This document shows, one piece after another, positions 25,801 to 36,491 of a stretch of 64,000 nucleotides of DNA. Numbering within the stretch: the stretch's first letter is position 1; every line of letters starts with the position of its first letter. The position numbers and the translations under genes were made by a program. Source of the DNA: Brachionus plicatilis (lineage: Eukaryota > Rotifera > Eurotatoria > Ploima > Brachionidae). The notes below the pieces were generated by a model. The model searched no databases. It was given only the letters and a program-made list of their open reading frames with translations, and was not told the DNA's origin. The stretch covers positions 310,001-374,000 of the forward strand of contig QEOQ01000493.1 in assembly GCA_010279815.1 (NCBI GenBank), written 5' to 3'.

Positions 25801-26775
25801 ATTTCACCAAATATTTCAGAACTTGGAGGCGAATTTCCTATCACCAATTTGAAGAATACTGAAAACGGATTCCTCGAAATAAGTATGGATGGTATTGGTA
25901 TTAAATTTGAAGACAATAAAGAGTTTATTGAATTAAAACGAGTTAGAAAATGTACTACACAAAAAGATGATATTTTTGTGTTAGAAGAATTTGGTAAGCT
26001 TATTTATTATTTTTTGATTCATAAAGTTATAATTGTAATTATTAAAAATCAACCAAAATCAAAAATAACATAAAATTAAAAAACAAAGGAATATATAATA
26101 TTAATATTCTATCATTATCAAACAACACTTATTATAAAAAAATTTTAATTTTAATTATTGGTTATTTATTATTTTAGAAATTTCACTAAAATTTTATTAT
26201 TTTTAATTAGTCAATTAAAATACTTAAAAAAATAATTCAGGATTCGGCATTTAGTTACATTTAAATAATTACATTCAATTGATAAATTAAAAATATTTAA
26301 AATATTCATGTTAAATTATTTATCATTAAATTTTTTATTGTTTAATTCTGTCGAATTTTTTCTGATAAGATCAGATATTTAATTTATTTTCATAATATTT
26401 GCTTAATCTTAGTATTGCTATTAGATTAATGAATTAAATCGATTTTTTTGCTATAAAAACTTTAAAAAAACTATTTTTCTTTATAATATTGACATTGAAA
26501 ACCTTTTCAAGTTTTCGGCTGACCTAAGATATTTTTACTTTTCAAATATTAAGTAAAAAAAAATTAATTCTAATTTTTTATTTAGATCCAAAAATAAAGC
26601 AAATCGTCATTAGGAAATATAAGTCAACAATGGTGAGTATTTTTTAAATCATTTAATTGCTTAAATTTTATTTGTATATTGTTTAAATGTTATATTTATT
26701 TAATGTTTTTAGGCTTCTTTGGCAATATTTGCGTTTCATCGTGTCATTAGTGTTCTAATAACAAAAATGCAATAA
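16882..26775 (+). CDS. MADD: MAP kinase-activating death domain protein (DENN-domain Rab3 exchange factor)
   Basis: A large DENN protein that activates Rab3/Rab27-type GTPases on secretory vesicles; metazoan family. Twelve exons: 16882-17702, 18123-18432, 18494-18607, 18672-19076, 19126-19357, 20735-22261, 22314-22526, 24544-25337, 25392-25664, 25720-25993, 26586-26632, 26713-26775; total 1690 aa, phases close. The uDENN part has [53 protein letters not shown] and [13 protein letters not shown]. The cDENN part has [15 protein letters not shown] and [20 protein letters not shown]. The dDENN part has [15 protein letters not shown] and [13 protein letters not shown] Ser/Thr/Asn-rich linker (about 630-1290) has an island with [15 protein letters not shown] and [19 protein letters not shown]. 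The conserved C-terminal module holds [14 protein letters not shown] and [20 protein letters not shown]. Long introns: 17703-18122, 19358-20734, 22527-24543, 25994-26585. Intron 8 (54 nt) is stopless in frame. A polyadenylation signal lies at 26777-26782. Confidence 0.96.
17772..18091. repeat. Small terminal-inverted-repeat element (MITE-like) in MADD intron 1
   Basis: CCGCTAATT at 17772-17780 faces its reverse complement AATTAGCGG at 18083-18091, with further partial similarity just inside both ends (ATAAA after a few bases). The pair occupies 320 of the 420 nt of an otherwise short intron, as expected if a small element landed in it. Target duplications were not identified. Confidence 0.4.
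19358..20734. other. MADD intron 5 (1.38 kb)
   Basis: Entirely AT-rich non-coding sequence between a GT at 19358 and an AG at 20733-20734. No exon, repeat family or RNA was recognised inside. Confidence 0.7.
22990..23130. other. Less AT-rich island in MADD intron 7
   Basis: About 140 nt clearly richer in G and C than the surrounding intron (22527-24543), with short internal repeats (GGTGCATGG-like pair, AGCTTAGCTTATGCTGCAGC). I see no open frame and no clear tRNA-type promoter boxes. It may be an old insertion, a conserved intronic element or a small RNA; function unknown. Confidence 0.3.
23880..24260. repeat. Foldback (inverted-repeat) element in MADD intron 7
   Basis: A left arm (about 23880-24030) and a right arm (about 24112-24260) are reverse complements over roughly 140 nt with scattered mismatches. 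The centre of the match includes GCAGCATGGTGCAACATTC on the left and its complement on the right, and the outer ends include TTTTGTGAAATTCAGTAC-like sequence. The loop is about 80 nt. It resembles a non-autonomous foldback or MITE insertion. No coding capacity is seen. Confidence 0.8.
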
Positions 26776-28558
26776 TAATAAAAAATGTATTCGTGCCTTA
26801 AATCGTCAAGTCTTTTCTAAAAGTCTTTGACATAAAAATCTCAATTATTGCATTGAAAATGATAATAACAGATTACTATACTGGTGAACAATATAATGAT
26901 AATTTATGAAGAGATTTTTGGCTTTTTCTTTAAGTTTTTTATGATTATGATACCGATGAAAATTTACTTGTATTTTTTGTTATTTTAATTTTTTTCTCAG
27001 GCAATTATTGTTTAAGTTCTTCCATGAATATTTATTTATGTACAAAAATATTTAATTTTAGATAATTTTATCATTTAAATATTTAAATTTATCTCAAGAA
27101 AATAAATTATTTAAAATTCTAATTTGTTCTAAAATTTTTCAATCTAAATCCATTATCCCATTTCTTGCTTATTTATCAGTCCGTTTTTAGACGGATGACG
27201 AGTTCGAATTTTTATTTTGTACTACTTAGTTGTTGTATTTTAATGATTCACAACTTAAGTAATTGAAAGCTCATAAATCTAAAATCCCAAAACTATTCAC
27301 CAAAGCTTCTTACTGTTGCTCGATATCAACCCTTTTGTCCCATTAAAAATGCTTGATCATTTAGCTTAGTTTTCTTTTACTTGGTTGTGGATTTTTGATT
27401 GTGACCGATTTCATTTTTAAAAAAATGAGAAAACTTATTTTTTTTACAAAGGCAAGTCAGATATGCTATGCAGTTTTATGTGTTTTTTCATATATTGCAG
27501 CCGGGAAAGAACGAACTAATTGAACAAAAAAGAAGTAATGGTGGCTGAATATATCAGCAATATAAATGTCATTCTTAAAATTAATGGATGTTAATTTTAT
27601 TAATTAAAAATTTAATTTAACTCTTTAATATAAATATAATGTTATTTGATGTTGAGTTTGGGATTTTCGATTTTTAAATAAATAAAATTTCAAAACCAAT
27701 AATGAATTAAATTTTAATATTTTTGAAAAATCTGAAAAAATAAACAATAAATCAAGATTTATTTTAAACTATTTTTTGATTTCAGAAAATAATGGTCTTT
27801 TTACCTTTTTTATATATTTATAATTCAAGGTTAATAAACAGGCTAAAGCCCATATCATGAAAGACCGATAAACACTTAATTTTTTTAATTTTATAAAAAA
27901 ACTATTACAAATTAAAAATAAAAAATTAAAATAATTGATTTAAACTTTATATTTTGTTTTCTTTTTTTGAAAAATGAAAAAATAAATTTAAAAAAGCAAA
28001 ACATTGAAGTATTAAAATTAAATGGTTTGAATTTTTTAAAATTCTGTAAAAATCAAACCGAAATTATTAAATATAGAAAGCTTGAATGTTGCAAACTACA
28101 ACATTGATCTCTTTATCACAAAGCTTTTCATCATTTTTTGACATCGGTTCAATCAGATTATTGCTAGTCCTTATATTGTGTTTTAGTCTGTTTGAGTCAT
28201 TTCTTTCTTGAATTTTCGGGCGAATCATGGAAAAATAGCCTTTTAAAGACAAAAGATAATATTTTATCAAAAATTCTATGTTGAAAAGCAAATAAGCCAT
28301 ATTTTCCTAGAAAATTTCTTATGTCATTGAAGCTATCAACTTCGAATTTGAATTTAAATTATTTAAAAGAAAATTATTTAAATAAAATGCAAAAAATAAT
28401 CTTTTCAAAAGTTATCAAAAATCATTTTATATGTATATATATATATAAAAATTCTCGAATTATAATTTTTTAAATGAATTTAATTTAAAAATAAATAGAT
28501 TTGAAAAATTTAATAATATTTTCTTTTTTAAAAATTGTTTTTTAGACATTGTTAAGTT
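26776..28558. other. 3' flank of MADD and intergenic sequence
   Basis: AATAAA at 26777-26782 lies directly after the MADD stop codon. The stretch about 27140-27560 is less AT-rich and may be 3' UTR or an old insertion, but it has no usable open frame. Nothing else is supportable except the dispersed repeat at 28080-28138. Confidence 0.5.
28080..28138 (+). repeat. Dispersed repeat fragment, copy 1 (also at 42833-42893)
   Basis: Around 58 nt matches the reverse complement of 42833-42893 at roughly five of six positions, including the run TTGAATGTTGCAAACT. Translated, both read ECCKLQH followed by S-L-x-x-K-A-x-H; this copy has a stop codon where the other has Trp. This looks like a relic of a coding mobile element. 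Confidence 0.5.
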
Positions 28559-28846
28559 TTGATACTTTACTTCAAATGCATTCTTGAAAAATATTCTGTA
28601 TTCTTGGACCGTATTTTGCAAAATCTTAATTTCACATATTCTATTCAAGTGATAAATAATAAGTCCCTTTCTATCCTAGCGGAAAATGGGGAGGCGCTTA
28701 TCTCCTTTCCCAGTACCTTTATGAGCAACGGCTCCGACCTGACACAGAGGTTACTGAATCGAGTTGAAAATCAAAGAATCCCAAAATCTTCAAATTCGAA
28801 ACAAGAGATTTTTTTTAATTCATTGATAAAAGAAAAATGTCAATAA
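28559..28846 (+). other. Possible coding or degraded-element fragment of unknown nature
   Basis: An open frame whose middle (about 28655-28800) has markedly less A/T and a normal-looking residue mix (ILAENGEALISFPSTFMSN, LTQRLLNRVENQR) compared with chance frames around it. It has no recognisable domain, its 5' half is AT-rich, and no splice partners were found. It could be an orphan gene, an exon of an unseen gene or part of an old transposon. Confidence 0.25.
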
Positions 28847-29112
28847 AGAATAAATTTTAAAAACCATGAGTATTTTATAATTTAAAGACAAATTATTTTC
28901 AGCTTGATTAATGGGATTTTGTAAGGATTTGAATGCAAATTTTCATCTTAAATTCAAGATATTTGAAATATTTCTGAGTAGAGTTTAAAATTTTTACTTA
29001 AAAAAATGATTCAATATTACAATGTCTTTTTTAAAAAACTTGACTTTCTAGATTTTTCAAAAAGCAATATTATTTCTGAAATACTTTAGATTAAAAAAAA
29101 TTAATAGTAAAA
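28847..29112. promoter_or_regulatory. Upstream region of C1QBP
   Basis: AT-rich non-coding sequence holding the C1QBP 5' UTR and promoter; no specific element is recognised. Confidence 0.4.
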
Positions 29113-29905
29113 ATGGCATCGAGATTTATGCTCAAAAGTATTCGAAATTTAACCAAAATTCAAATTTTGATTCCGAATTTGAATAAAAAAGTTCAAATAA
29201 ACCAAATTCTTAATTTGAATAATAAGTTTGCTACTAGAGCCTTTAGCACATCTTGTATAAGAAATTCCAATGTAATGAAAGATTTGTCAAATTTTTTGAA
29301 TGAAGAGATTAAACAAGAGCAAGAAGCTCAAAAGGAGCAAAAGGGATCCCTCTCAGTTACTGGTTTTAATACAAAAACTGACGGACCAAATGTGACTCTG
29401 TCAAAGAAGCACAATGACGAGGAAATAACCATCAAATTTAATGTCAACGGTTCTCTTGATAACGCCGAAGCTGGAGTCGATCAGCCAGTGGAAAACAAAA
29501 ATCAAGGAACAGAAGTAAGTTTAAGGCTTCTTTTTTTAATTGTATTGAAATTGTTTGCGATTTTAAAAGCTGAAATCAAGACCAACTTTTTCAATTGAAG
29601 TAAAACGTGGTGACCAAACTTTAGCTTTTGGATGCTCCTTTTTACCTGCTGAAGAAGCTGACAAAGAAGCTGCTGAGGATTTTCAAATAGATGAATTTGC
29701 TATTCACAATGGAGAATGGAATGAAAATGTGTATACTGCAGATTGTTCGGTTTTGGATGAAAATTTGTATGATTTACTACTTAATTTATTAGACGAAAGG
29801 GGAGTTGGTGAAAAGTTTGCTAATGAATTAGCACTATTTTCAACCACTTATGAACATCAACAGTACATAAATTTGTTAGAAAAACTACAAAAATTTACAA
29901 AATAA
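29113..29905 (+). CDS. C1QBP: Complement component 1 Q subcomponent-binding protein, mitochondrial (p32 / MAM33 family)
   Basis: An acidic doughnut-shaped trimeric protein of the mitochondrial matrix, linked to mitochondrial ribosomes and respiration. Two exons, 29113-29514 and 29570-29905, are joined across a 55-nt intron and give 245 aa (human precursor 282). The first roughly 55 residues are rich in Lys, Arg, Asn and Leu and lack acids (SIRNLTKIQILI, FATRAFSTSCIRNS), which fits a matrix-targeting presequence. The mature part starts with the family's helix (FLNEEIKQEQEAQ). It continues through beta strands with TLSKKHNDEEITIKFNVNG and FSIEVKRGDQTLAFGCSF. It ends with the conserved C-terminal helices: LYDLLLNLLDERGVGEKFA, ELALFSTTYEHQQYINLLEK. 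AATAAA follows at 29918-29923. Confidence 0.93.
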
Positions 29906-32536
29906 TTTTTTCTTTTAAATAAAATTGAAAAATGTATTGTTTTCTTGATTAATTATTGAGCTTCAAATCTTTAGTTTCTGTTTAGAAAAATTAGGTATGA
30001 ATAACATAAGTTTTATTTTAAAATATTCATTTTTATTTACAGAAACCAATTTCAAAATTTATCAAAAAAATATTTCAACTAAAGATTAAAAATATGACTA
30101 TTGAAATCATCTTATTGTCCTTCTATTACTGCAAAGTACCAATTTAATAAAATAAAATTTGTAAACGCTAAGCTTTGTTGCATTTTAATACGTAATATTG
30201 GATATTAATCATAACATTATGAAGACTAATTTTATAAAAAACTTTCAAAAAATAGTAGTAACTTTTGTGCTTATTCGTTCACTTTTATGTTTTTAGCCTT
30301 AATACATTCTGATACATTCTCTTTTCCTAAAAATTTAGTAAAATCTAATCAGGTTTAATTTGTAGATCTTTCCTTAATCAATATCATAAAACCATTCTTA
30401 GTTCTATTTTGGCCTATTAAAGTACATAATTCAATGGTAAATTACTAGGTTCTCTAGGAATTCTTTAAGTTTTTTTTTAAGACTTTCATATTTTTTTATT
30501 TGAAATTTTTTTTTAAATTTCCAAATGAAGATTTTAGAAATAGTAGTAGTAGTTATATTTTTTGCTAAAATTTTAAATAAATTGCTTAATTAGAATTAAA
30601 TTTATCAAAATTATTACGCTTAAATTTTTAAAAATTTCTTCAAATTGAATATTTTTTCAAAATTTTCTAAAATCATTGAAAGATAAGAAAATTGAAAAAT
30701 TTTATTTTAAAAAAGTTATTATAAGGGAAGTCTTATATTTTTAGGGAGCCGATTTCTTTAATAGGCCAAAAAAGAACTAAGAATGGTTTTATGATATTGA
30801 TTAAGGAAAGATCTACAAATTTAACTTAATTCGATTTAACTAAATTTTTAGGAAAAGAGATTCTCAGAATGTATTAAGGCTAAAAACATAATAAAACCAA
30901 TTTCTTTTAGCTTTTTACTTTAAGATTTATTGAAAAATGTAAGATGGAAAAAAAATCGTGCCAGATCAAAAAAATGTCTTAACGACCAGGACGGGCCAAA
31001 TTTGACCAAAGCAAAAAAATTGTGTTTTTCACGTTTTTTCAATTTTTTATTCTATTTGGAAAAAATTTTAGGTATCAATATTAAATAATCTTTGACCGTT
31101 ATCTACCTCAGATAATATGAGTATATTCAAATTCCTAAAATTGCAATTTTTTGAAAAACTAGTGACTAGACCTATCTAAAAAATTCCTTATTTTACATTT
31201 AGTGTCGCTGTTTTACCATTTTCAGCGTAAAAAATAAATCCAACTAGAGAACCCATTTCTTCAATCCAAGCGATGTGGACAATGATATGGGTTTAGTTTT
31301 GTAATTAGAAATTTAGAGCATTTGTGTTTAGTATCAAAATTTTTATTCTTAGTGAATATTTTTTTTATCATAAAAAACTATGGGGAATGGTAAACCTACC
31401 ATAAATCCTTGCAAATTACCCCGAGGTTCTGGTGTATAAATAACAATAAGCCTAAGACACCTAGGACTCGGTTAAAACCCTAACTTTTTTAAATTTCATT
31501 TTCACTTTAACCTCATGGCTTATAAAAAAAATAAAAAACTAACCTTATAATTTCACTTATTATCTCAATGTGCTTTATTTTAATTTATCATATAGTCTAA
31601 AAGGATGAAAAAATTGAAAATGATTATAAGCTTATACTACGTAAATTTTTTCACATTTAAATTCATGCCAAAAATGCTTTTTTATCTATTTTAGATTCCT
31701 TTCAGTTTTTTGTATTATTTTAGAAACCACAATACTTAAATCCCAATCTAAAATTATCTATTTTTTTAGAAAAGCCCACCTAATAAAATAAATATTTTTG
31801 ATATTATCTCGAGTTAAAATTTTATTAATTTAAATAATATTTATTAGCTTGCAACTCAATCATTGTACACCAAAACCCCATGGGGTTGTCTTTGAGGTTT
31901 TACAGCATTAACAAAGAAACTTTTGAATCTAAAATGACAATGCCTGATAAATAATTTTTAATGTTTTTTTATTAATTAAGTTTTAAATTTCTAAAAGATC
32001 AATTTTCAGAAATAAATATTCCCTTTAATAGTAAACCCATAAAAATTTGTATATTCTTTTAAGGAAAACTTCAAATTACATATTTATTTATTTATTTTCT
32101 TACCGAGATAAAGCTATTTTATAATTTTAAAAATCAAAATAAGGTTTTTTTTAATAAGGTAATAATTTTTTTCCTTTATAGTTAGCTAGCTTTTACACAT
32201 CATGTTAAACGATTGGATCCATTGAAAAAAATCGCTGAATTTTTAAATACCAAGCTTTATCAAAACAGCACTGTGAGTTCAAAAATTATAAAAACTACCG
32301 ACCATGTTTTTTCCAATCAACAAACTAGAATAATTCAACAGCAAACAAAAAAAAAATTTTTCAAAATTTTATTTATTAATAAAAAAAAAATTTTTTTTAG
32401 ATTTTTTTTTATTTAATTAATCCAAAAGAAAAAATAATTATTTAATCGTTCATTAAGAGAAAAAAATTAAACAAAAAAAAGTCATTTTTTTTTTTTTTTG
32501 ATAAAACAAATAGAACATTAATTTAACAAAATTAAA
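29906..32536. other. Intergenic region between C1QBP and SRSF1
   Basis: No gene is supported. It contains a large inverted repeat (30285-30893). It also contains a weaker facing pair with ACCCC...GGTGTA-type ends near 31420 and 31867-31885 that may mark another decayed element. The short frame around 32213-32416 is low-complexity and not convincing. Confidence 0.5.
30285..30893. repeat. Foldback element with about 135-bp arms
   Basis: Left arm 30285-30422 and right arm 30760-30893 are reverse complements with only occasional mismatches. Both share the runs TTTTTAGCCTTAATACATTC and GTAGATCTTTCCTTAATCAA in opposite orientation. The 337-nt spacer is AT-rich and non-coding. The structure fits a non-autonomous foldback or MITE-type insertion. 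Confidence 0.85.
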
Positions 32537-32574
32537 AAGGATCATGCACAAAATTTTATGACTAAATGATCCTT
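32537..32574 (-). repeat. Hairpin in the SRSF1 3' UTR
   Basis: AAGGATCAT (32537-32545) and ATGATCCTT (32566-32574) form a perfect 9-bp stem with a 20-nt loop. It lies 44-81 nt past the SRSF1 stop codon, so it should be in the 3' UTR. A role in mRNA stability is possible but only inferred. Confidence 0.5.
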
Positions 32575-32617
32575 GGTAATCAATCAAAATTGTATTTCCT
32601 CTAATTTTTACACATTC

Positions 32618-33820
32618 TCAATTGTCTGGGCTCTTGGACCGTGTTCTCGATCTTGACTTTGACTCCCGATTGTCCGGACCATTTTTTTTGCCCGTCTCAA
32701 CACTGGCAGATCTCGATCTCGATCTCGACTCACTCTTAGTCCTCGATTCGGACCGGGTCTTGGACCTGGTTCGTCTGGCGGGCGACCTCGATCTGTACGA
32801 CCTTGACCTCGAGCGAGTCGCTGACTTTTTGGCTCGCTTTCGCCTCGAGTCGTCCAGACTGGTCGATCTAGAGCGAGAGCGGCGCATCGGCGAGTATGTC
32901 GGCGAGCCTCTCTCCCTGCGCCGAGTTTTAGACACCGATCTCGACCGGCTCTTCGAGTAAGACCGCGACTTTACGTCGGCCCTCACTCGCACATAGCTCG
33001 TCTCTCCCTAAACATAAAATCAAATTAAAAAACTAGAAAAAGTCAGAAAGGCTTGGCTACGCGGCACTCTAAAAACCCAAAGATTTTAAATCCGGTATTA
33101 AGGCATCCTCAGACTGTTCCTCAGTAGCTCTCCTAACAAATCCTGACAATGATCAATTACATCAGCTGAAGACTCAAGTCTGAGTATAAAAAAATAGAAA
33201 TAAGTCCCGGTTTAACCGATGCTCGTTGAGAGTAATGGTAGCTTCGGCTCCCTCTAAGGTGTCCGCTAAAGGAACAGTTTAAAGACGTATTTATTTCAAT
33301 TAGTAGACAGCATTAGTTTAGAAAATTTTGTTACCTCATGAGACCTAAATTTGGTGTCGTCCAAATTTTTCAGAGCATATTTCATGTCTTCATAGCGGAC
33401 AAACTCGACGACACCAGTGCCATCTTTGAACACGTCCGCGTAGCACACAGTGCCAGCTTCTCTCATGTGGTCTTTGAGGTCCTGCCAGCTGCCTGTGGGC
33501 GGCAGGCCTGTGATGATGCACCGGTAGTCGGATCGCCGAGTCGGCGGTCCGCTGCGCGGCCCTCCGGCACCGCGATTGCGCGGTCCTTTCTGAAATTCGA
33601 CCCTGAGCTTGTGGCCCTCGTACAAATAGTTGTCTCTGCCTCTGACCGCGTCCTCGGCATCCAGGGCGTCTTCGAATTCGACAAATGCAAATGGTGGGCC
33701 CTTGCGGTTCTTCAGGTCTATGTACTTTATTTTGCCATACTTGTAGAATAGGTCCTCTATTTCTTTTGTTCGGATGTCTTGGGGCAGATTGCCGATGTAG
33801 ATGCGAGTGTCTTTGCTCAT
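32618..33820 (-). CDS. SRSF1: Serine/arginine-rich splicing factor 1 (SF2/ASF)
   Basis: A nuclear SR protein that binds exonic enhancers and promotes splice-site recognition. Two exons, 33820-33335 and 33007-32618, in phase 0, give 291 aa (human 248). RRM1 is at about residues 6-80, with RNP2 IYIGNL and RNP1-like [11 protein letters not shown] Gly/Arg hinge ([17 protein letters not shown]) follows. The pseudo-RRM2 has the SR-family hallmark SWQDLKDHM followed by [11 protein letters not shown]. The join [11 protein letters not shown] is the same as in other SRSF1 proteins. Residues from about 173 on are an RS domain with RS dipeptides, longer than the human one. The gene is clearly less AT-rich than its neighbours. 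The single intron is 327 nt, long for this genome, and holds a candidate poison exon (33217-33265). Function call is firm; SRSF1 versus a close SR paralogue is very likely but not absolute. Confidence 0.95.
33217..33265 (-). other. Candidate poison cassette exon in SRSF1 intron
   Basis: On the minus strand, a pyrimidine-containing acceptor (TTCCTTTAG) ends at 33266, and a GTTAAA donor begins at 33216. These bound 49 nt that are less AT-rich than the introns of this window. Spliced after exon 1 in phase 0 it reads Arg-Thr-Pro-stop, and 49 is not a multiple of three. Inclusion would therefore truncate the protein before the RS domain. SR protein genes commonly self-regulate through such exons. 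This is inference from splice-site-like sequence only. Confidence 0.35.
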
Positions 33821-34560
33821 GGTGAATTTTTTTTGTTCTTAGTATTTTTCTGTCTAAAAGAATAAAATATATGTGATTTGGTGTTGGGATAATAATAAAA
33901 TTTTATTTCGAAATTTAGTTTATAAATATAAACTAATTTCAAGTAATATGTGCTGAAAAAACTGCACTCGAAAAACATGAATTTGGTATTCCTTTTTTTT
34001 AATATGATTAGGAAAAAATAATAATTTCTTTTTTGTTGCTTCGTGACAAAAAATTTGTCTTGAACAAAGTAAGCTTTGCATTTTGCTAAATTTTTTGGCA
34101 AAAAATTTTGTGTGATTTTGAAATTAATTTTTAAATAAATGCGTCTAATTTATTTTTATAAAAAATTATATATACTCATGATATAGTTTGATGCTATGAA
34201 ATTATTTCGAAATGTCTTTAATTTAAATAAGACAAAAAAGGTGTCGCTGTCATATAACAAACTTCGAATTATGTAGATTTTAATAAAAACTGCATGTTTT
34301 TTTTAAAATTAATTAACTGCACAATTATAATAACTTAAATCTCGTTGTTTCGACTTTGCCCCTTCTTCTACATTATAAGCGACTAAGGTACAGAACAATG
34401 TACAAAAACTTAAATGTACTAAATTTGTGTCTTAATTTTTTCTTAACAAAGCCTTGACTTTTTTATAGTCTCAAGTCTTTAGTCAAGTCAATGGCTTTAT
34501 TCTGAATTGTATAGCTTTGATTATTTTTATCTGGGATATAAAAAAGTTCTATTAAAGTAT

Positions 34561-35095
34561 TTTGAAGTTGATGATCAATTCAAAACATCATTTCAATTCA
34601 AAAAGTTTTTCTTAAGATTAAAAAAAAAATCTTTGATTTTATTTAAATAATTTTAATGTAACATGATTAACATGTTATGCAGATTTAAGAAACAAAAAAA
34701 ATTTGAAAAAACATTTTCTCAATCCATTGTTAAAAACGATTTTTATATTTAAATATAATATATTAACTGATTTTTTGTAAAGTTTATTTGAATATTTTTT
34801 TTCTAAAGTATTTGTATCTAGCATTCAAAATTAAATTTACAAACGAAATTAAATAAGTTAAAAAAATGAAAATAAACTTTACAAAAAATCAGCTAAATAA
34901 ATTAAAATTGTTAAAAAAATCAATATTATCAATGGATTGAGAAAATTTTTTTTTATTTTTTTTGTTTTTTAAATCTTCATAACATGTTAATCATATTACT
35001 TTAAAATTATTTAAATAAATCAAAGATTTATTTTAATATCTAAAAATAAACTTTATGAATGTAAATGATATTTTGAATTGATCATCAACTTCAAG
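34561..35095. repeat. Large foldback element with about 230-bp arms
   Basis: Left arm 34561-34800 and right arm about 34868-35095 are reverse complements at roughly four of five positions over their whole length. They begin with TTGAAGTTGATGATCAATTC at the outer left end and its complement at the outer right end. They meet near a short AT-rich loop of about 65 nt with GTAAAGTTTATTT on one side. No coding capacity. Transcribed RNA would form a very long hairpin. Confidence 0.85.
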
Positions 35096-36264
35096 ATAAA
35101 AGAGTAGGACATTTTTCCAACCACAAATTTAATTTATTCGGTAAGACCACTGTTACTACCTTTTAAACTAAATTTAATAAGTAATTTCTCTGTTTTTCAA
35201 TTTTTGTGACTAAGACTCAAAACTGCGACTTATACACAAGTCTGAAAAAAGTTTATATTTAGCTTGAAATTTAGGTAAATTTTTTTTAATTCTTAAATAT
35301 GTGCCAAAATATAAAAAAAGAAAATATAACAAATTTGATACTTTTTCAATTGAAAACATTGCACATCTTTAATGTACAATTCAATACTATAGAAAATTTC
35401 AAAAAAAAAGACTTGTATATTTTATTTATTAAATGTAAAAATTTACAAATATTTTTTATTTAAAATTTAAATATAATTTTTAGAAACAATGGGTATTTTG
35501 GTATGACTTTTTAAAGTTTTCATCTGTCTCATAGTAAAGGAGAATCGAAATTTAATCACCTCAGCAGTTTTAAAATCTGGCAACTTGAAGTTCATGATCA
35601 TAATCAAATGATCATATTTTAAATTAATTAAAATCTTAATAAAAATGATGAAATTAGATTTTTATTAATTTCTAAAATTAAACATAAGATGTTTTTTATT
35701 TTAATTAAAAAAACAAATCTTTTTTTTCTAATTGACCTTTAATTGATTCTTCTAAAATCTTTACTTGAAAACTTAAAAGACAAATTTAAAATAGACATTT
35801 AGATATCCAAATTATTGCTCAAATAAACGCAAATAAATAAAAATTTAAATGATAATTAAATATTGATTAAAATATATTTCGGCGAAACAAATTTAAATTT
35901 TGTATTGCAAAATTTCAAAATATTGATTAAAAATTTACTTCAATTTACTTCAGATAAAAATTCATATAATATTCCAACTAATTATAGATTAAACAAACAA
36001 TGTTTAATAAAGTTTAATCATTCATTATTAAAAAATTTACAGAAACTACCTTTTTATTTAAATCAAAAACTTAAAATTTTGATTTGAAATTTAAATTTGA
36101 TCACGAACTTCAATTTGCCTTAAAATCTTTAACAATAAATAAAAAATGTTCTATAAATAATAATCAATTTAATTTGAGAAGACGTCGGCGTTTGGCCTCT
36201 TTTTTTTAGGCAATTATGCCGTCTACCTCATATCTTTTTTCAAATATAATGGTATTTTAAAAAA

Positions 36265-36491
36265 TATGATATATTTTTATAATACAAAAATTGCTTTTCA
36301 AAAAGTAAAAACTTTATAATTTCTATCTAATTGTTCAAAAATGGTTCTGTAAGGATTACAGTATTGTAAAAATATGTAAAAACGAATTCCAAGCTCTGCA
36401 AAAACTCCTTACAGAACCATTTTTGAACATTTAGAAAAAAATTATAAAGTTTTTATTTTTTGTAATTTTTGTATTAAAATTTCGCATTGCC
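36265..36491. repeat. Foldback element, same family as 48061-48413 (older copy)
   Basis: The arms (about 36280-36355 and 36410-36480) share ATACAAAAATT, AAAACTTTATAATTT and GTTCAAAAATGGTTCTGTAA in opposite orientation. The central CGAATTCCAAGCTCTGCAAA and the right terminal ATTTCGCATTGCC match the family member in IFT140 intron 10. The left terminus is decayed, so its exact end and target duplication are not certain. Confidence 0.75.

Noticed and set aside
32213..32416. Short plus-strand frame beginning MDPLKKIAEF
   Set aside because: The second half is poly-Lys/Phe from A and T runs; no homologue or upstream exon seen, so not called a gene.
32622..32960. 112-codon plus-strand frame opposite SRSF1
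   Set aside because: It is the antisense shadow of the RS-domain codons (Asp/Leu/Arg repeats mirror Arg/Ser repeats); likewise 33338-33751 mirrors the RRMs.
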